A stretch of DNA of 53,168 nucleotides from Opitutales bacterium. GTDB lineage: Bacteria; Verrucomicrobiota; Verrucomicrobiia; Opitutales; Opitutaceae. Below are positions 53,042-53,168 of the stretch, in pieces. How positions within the stretch are numbered: the first letter of the stretch is position 1; every line of letters starts with the position of its first letter. The position numbers were made by a program, and so were the translations under genes. The notes under the pieces are model-generated. The model did not search any database and had not been told where the DNA came from. It saw only the letters and a program-made list of their open reading frames with translations. Location of the stretch: positions 1 to 53,168 of the forward strand of contig JABITN010000204.1 of assembly GCA_018700525.1 (NCBI GenBank), given 5' to 3'.

Positions 53042-53168
53042 ACCCCAGTCAAACCTTACCCCGAAACCACTTAAAATCCCCGCCCGCACCATCATAGCTA
53101 CGCGAAGGGCACGCATGGTTTCTTCAATAAACCCAACTATTTTAGCTATAATCGAGGCGATCGTCTAA

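Overview
This 53 kb window is chromosomal DNA of a Verrucomicrobiota bacterium, most likely from the Opitutales/Puniceicoccales side of the phylum (inference). The reasons are a VPDSG-type C-terminal sorting signal, a paired DUF1592-type cytochrome and DUF1552 protein, a sulfatase, a DUF1961 lipoprotein, NIPSNAP and DUF5069 proteins, a Gram-negative outer-membrane assembly set (BamA, Skp/OmpH, LpxD), and sparse Shine-Dalgarno signals. No rRNA, prophage, CRISPR array or plasmid replication region is visible. Two tRNAs (Asn-GTT, Ala-GGC) are present.

Region 1-9.2 kb looks accessory and catabolic. It holds the 5' part of a secreted sulfatase, a DUF1961 lipoprotein, a 5'-truncated sugar-isomerase remnant, the DUF1592/DUF1552 pair, a DUF6370-type protein, an SGNH hydrolase and metY. 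A TonB-dependent receptor with a Fur-like palindrome upstream is divergent from metY. Region 12-16 kb carries an RlmL-like rRNA methyltransferase, a NIPSNAP protein, a LarA-family protein and a cytochrome b562-like protein. Region 16.1-18.1 kb is the most disturbed part: a decayed IS3-family element, an AT-rich VPDSG-CTERM protein gene, and a degenerate duplicate of the 3' end of the neighbouring exbD gene. It is followed by exbB-exbD, leuC-leuD and an AraC-type regulator.

Region 23-34 kb holds a sodium:solute symporter with a small partner protein, cysK, an SRPBCC/TIGR01777 fusion, glgA, rnr, a DUF5069 protein and a DegQ-type protease. Region 33.4-41.7 kb is a housekeeping cluster on the minus strand: rplY, pth, rpsF, ssb, rplI, dnaB, bamA, skp/ompH and lpxD. 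It joins translation, replication and envelope assembly. The usual rpsR between ssb and rplI is missing. Region 42.4-53 kb carries an orphan GvpL/F-family gene, a 2-hydroxyacid dehydrogenase, a HEAT-repeat protein, a Tat-exported Gfo/Idh/MocA oxidoreductase, a second ExbB/ExbD/TonB-type energy-coupling operon, then a PfkB-family kinase, tmk and a DNA polymerase III delta-prime gene.

The main non-coding signal is a family of long imperfect palindromes, five copies at about 2.6, 7.8, 11.9, 19.3 and 22.7 kb. One copy is a perfect 26-bp inverted repeat, another shows a compensated base change in the stem, and two copies share flanks that extend the unit to about 160 bp. A second non-coding signal is a 12-bp perfect inverted repeat, enclosing a further hairpin, in the leader of leuC. 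No complete undescribed defence or biosynthetic system was seen; the repeat family and the leuC leader are the best leads.
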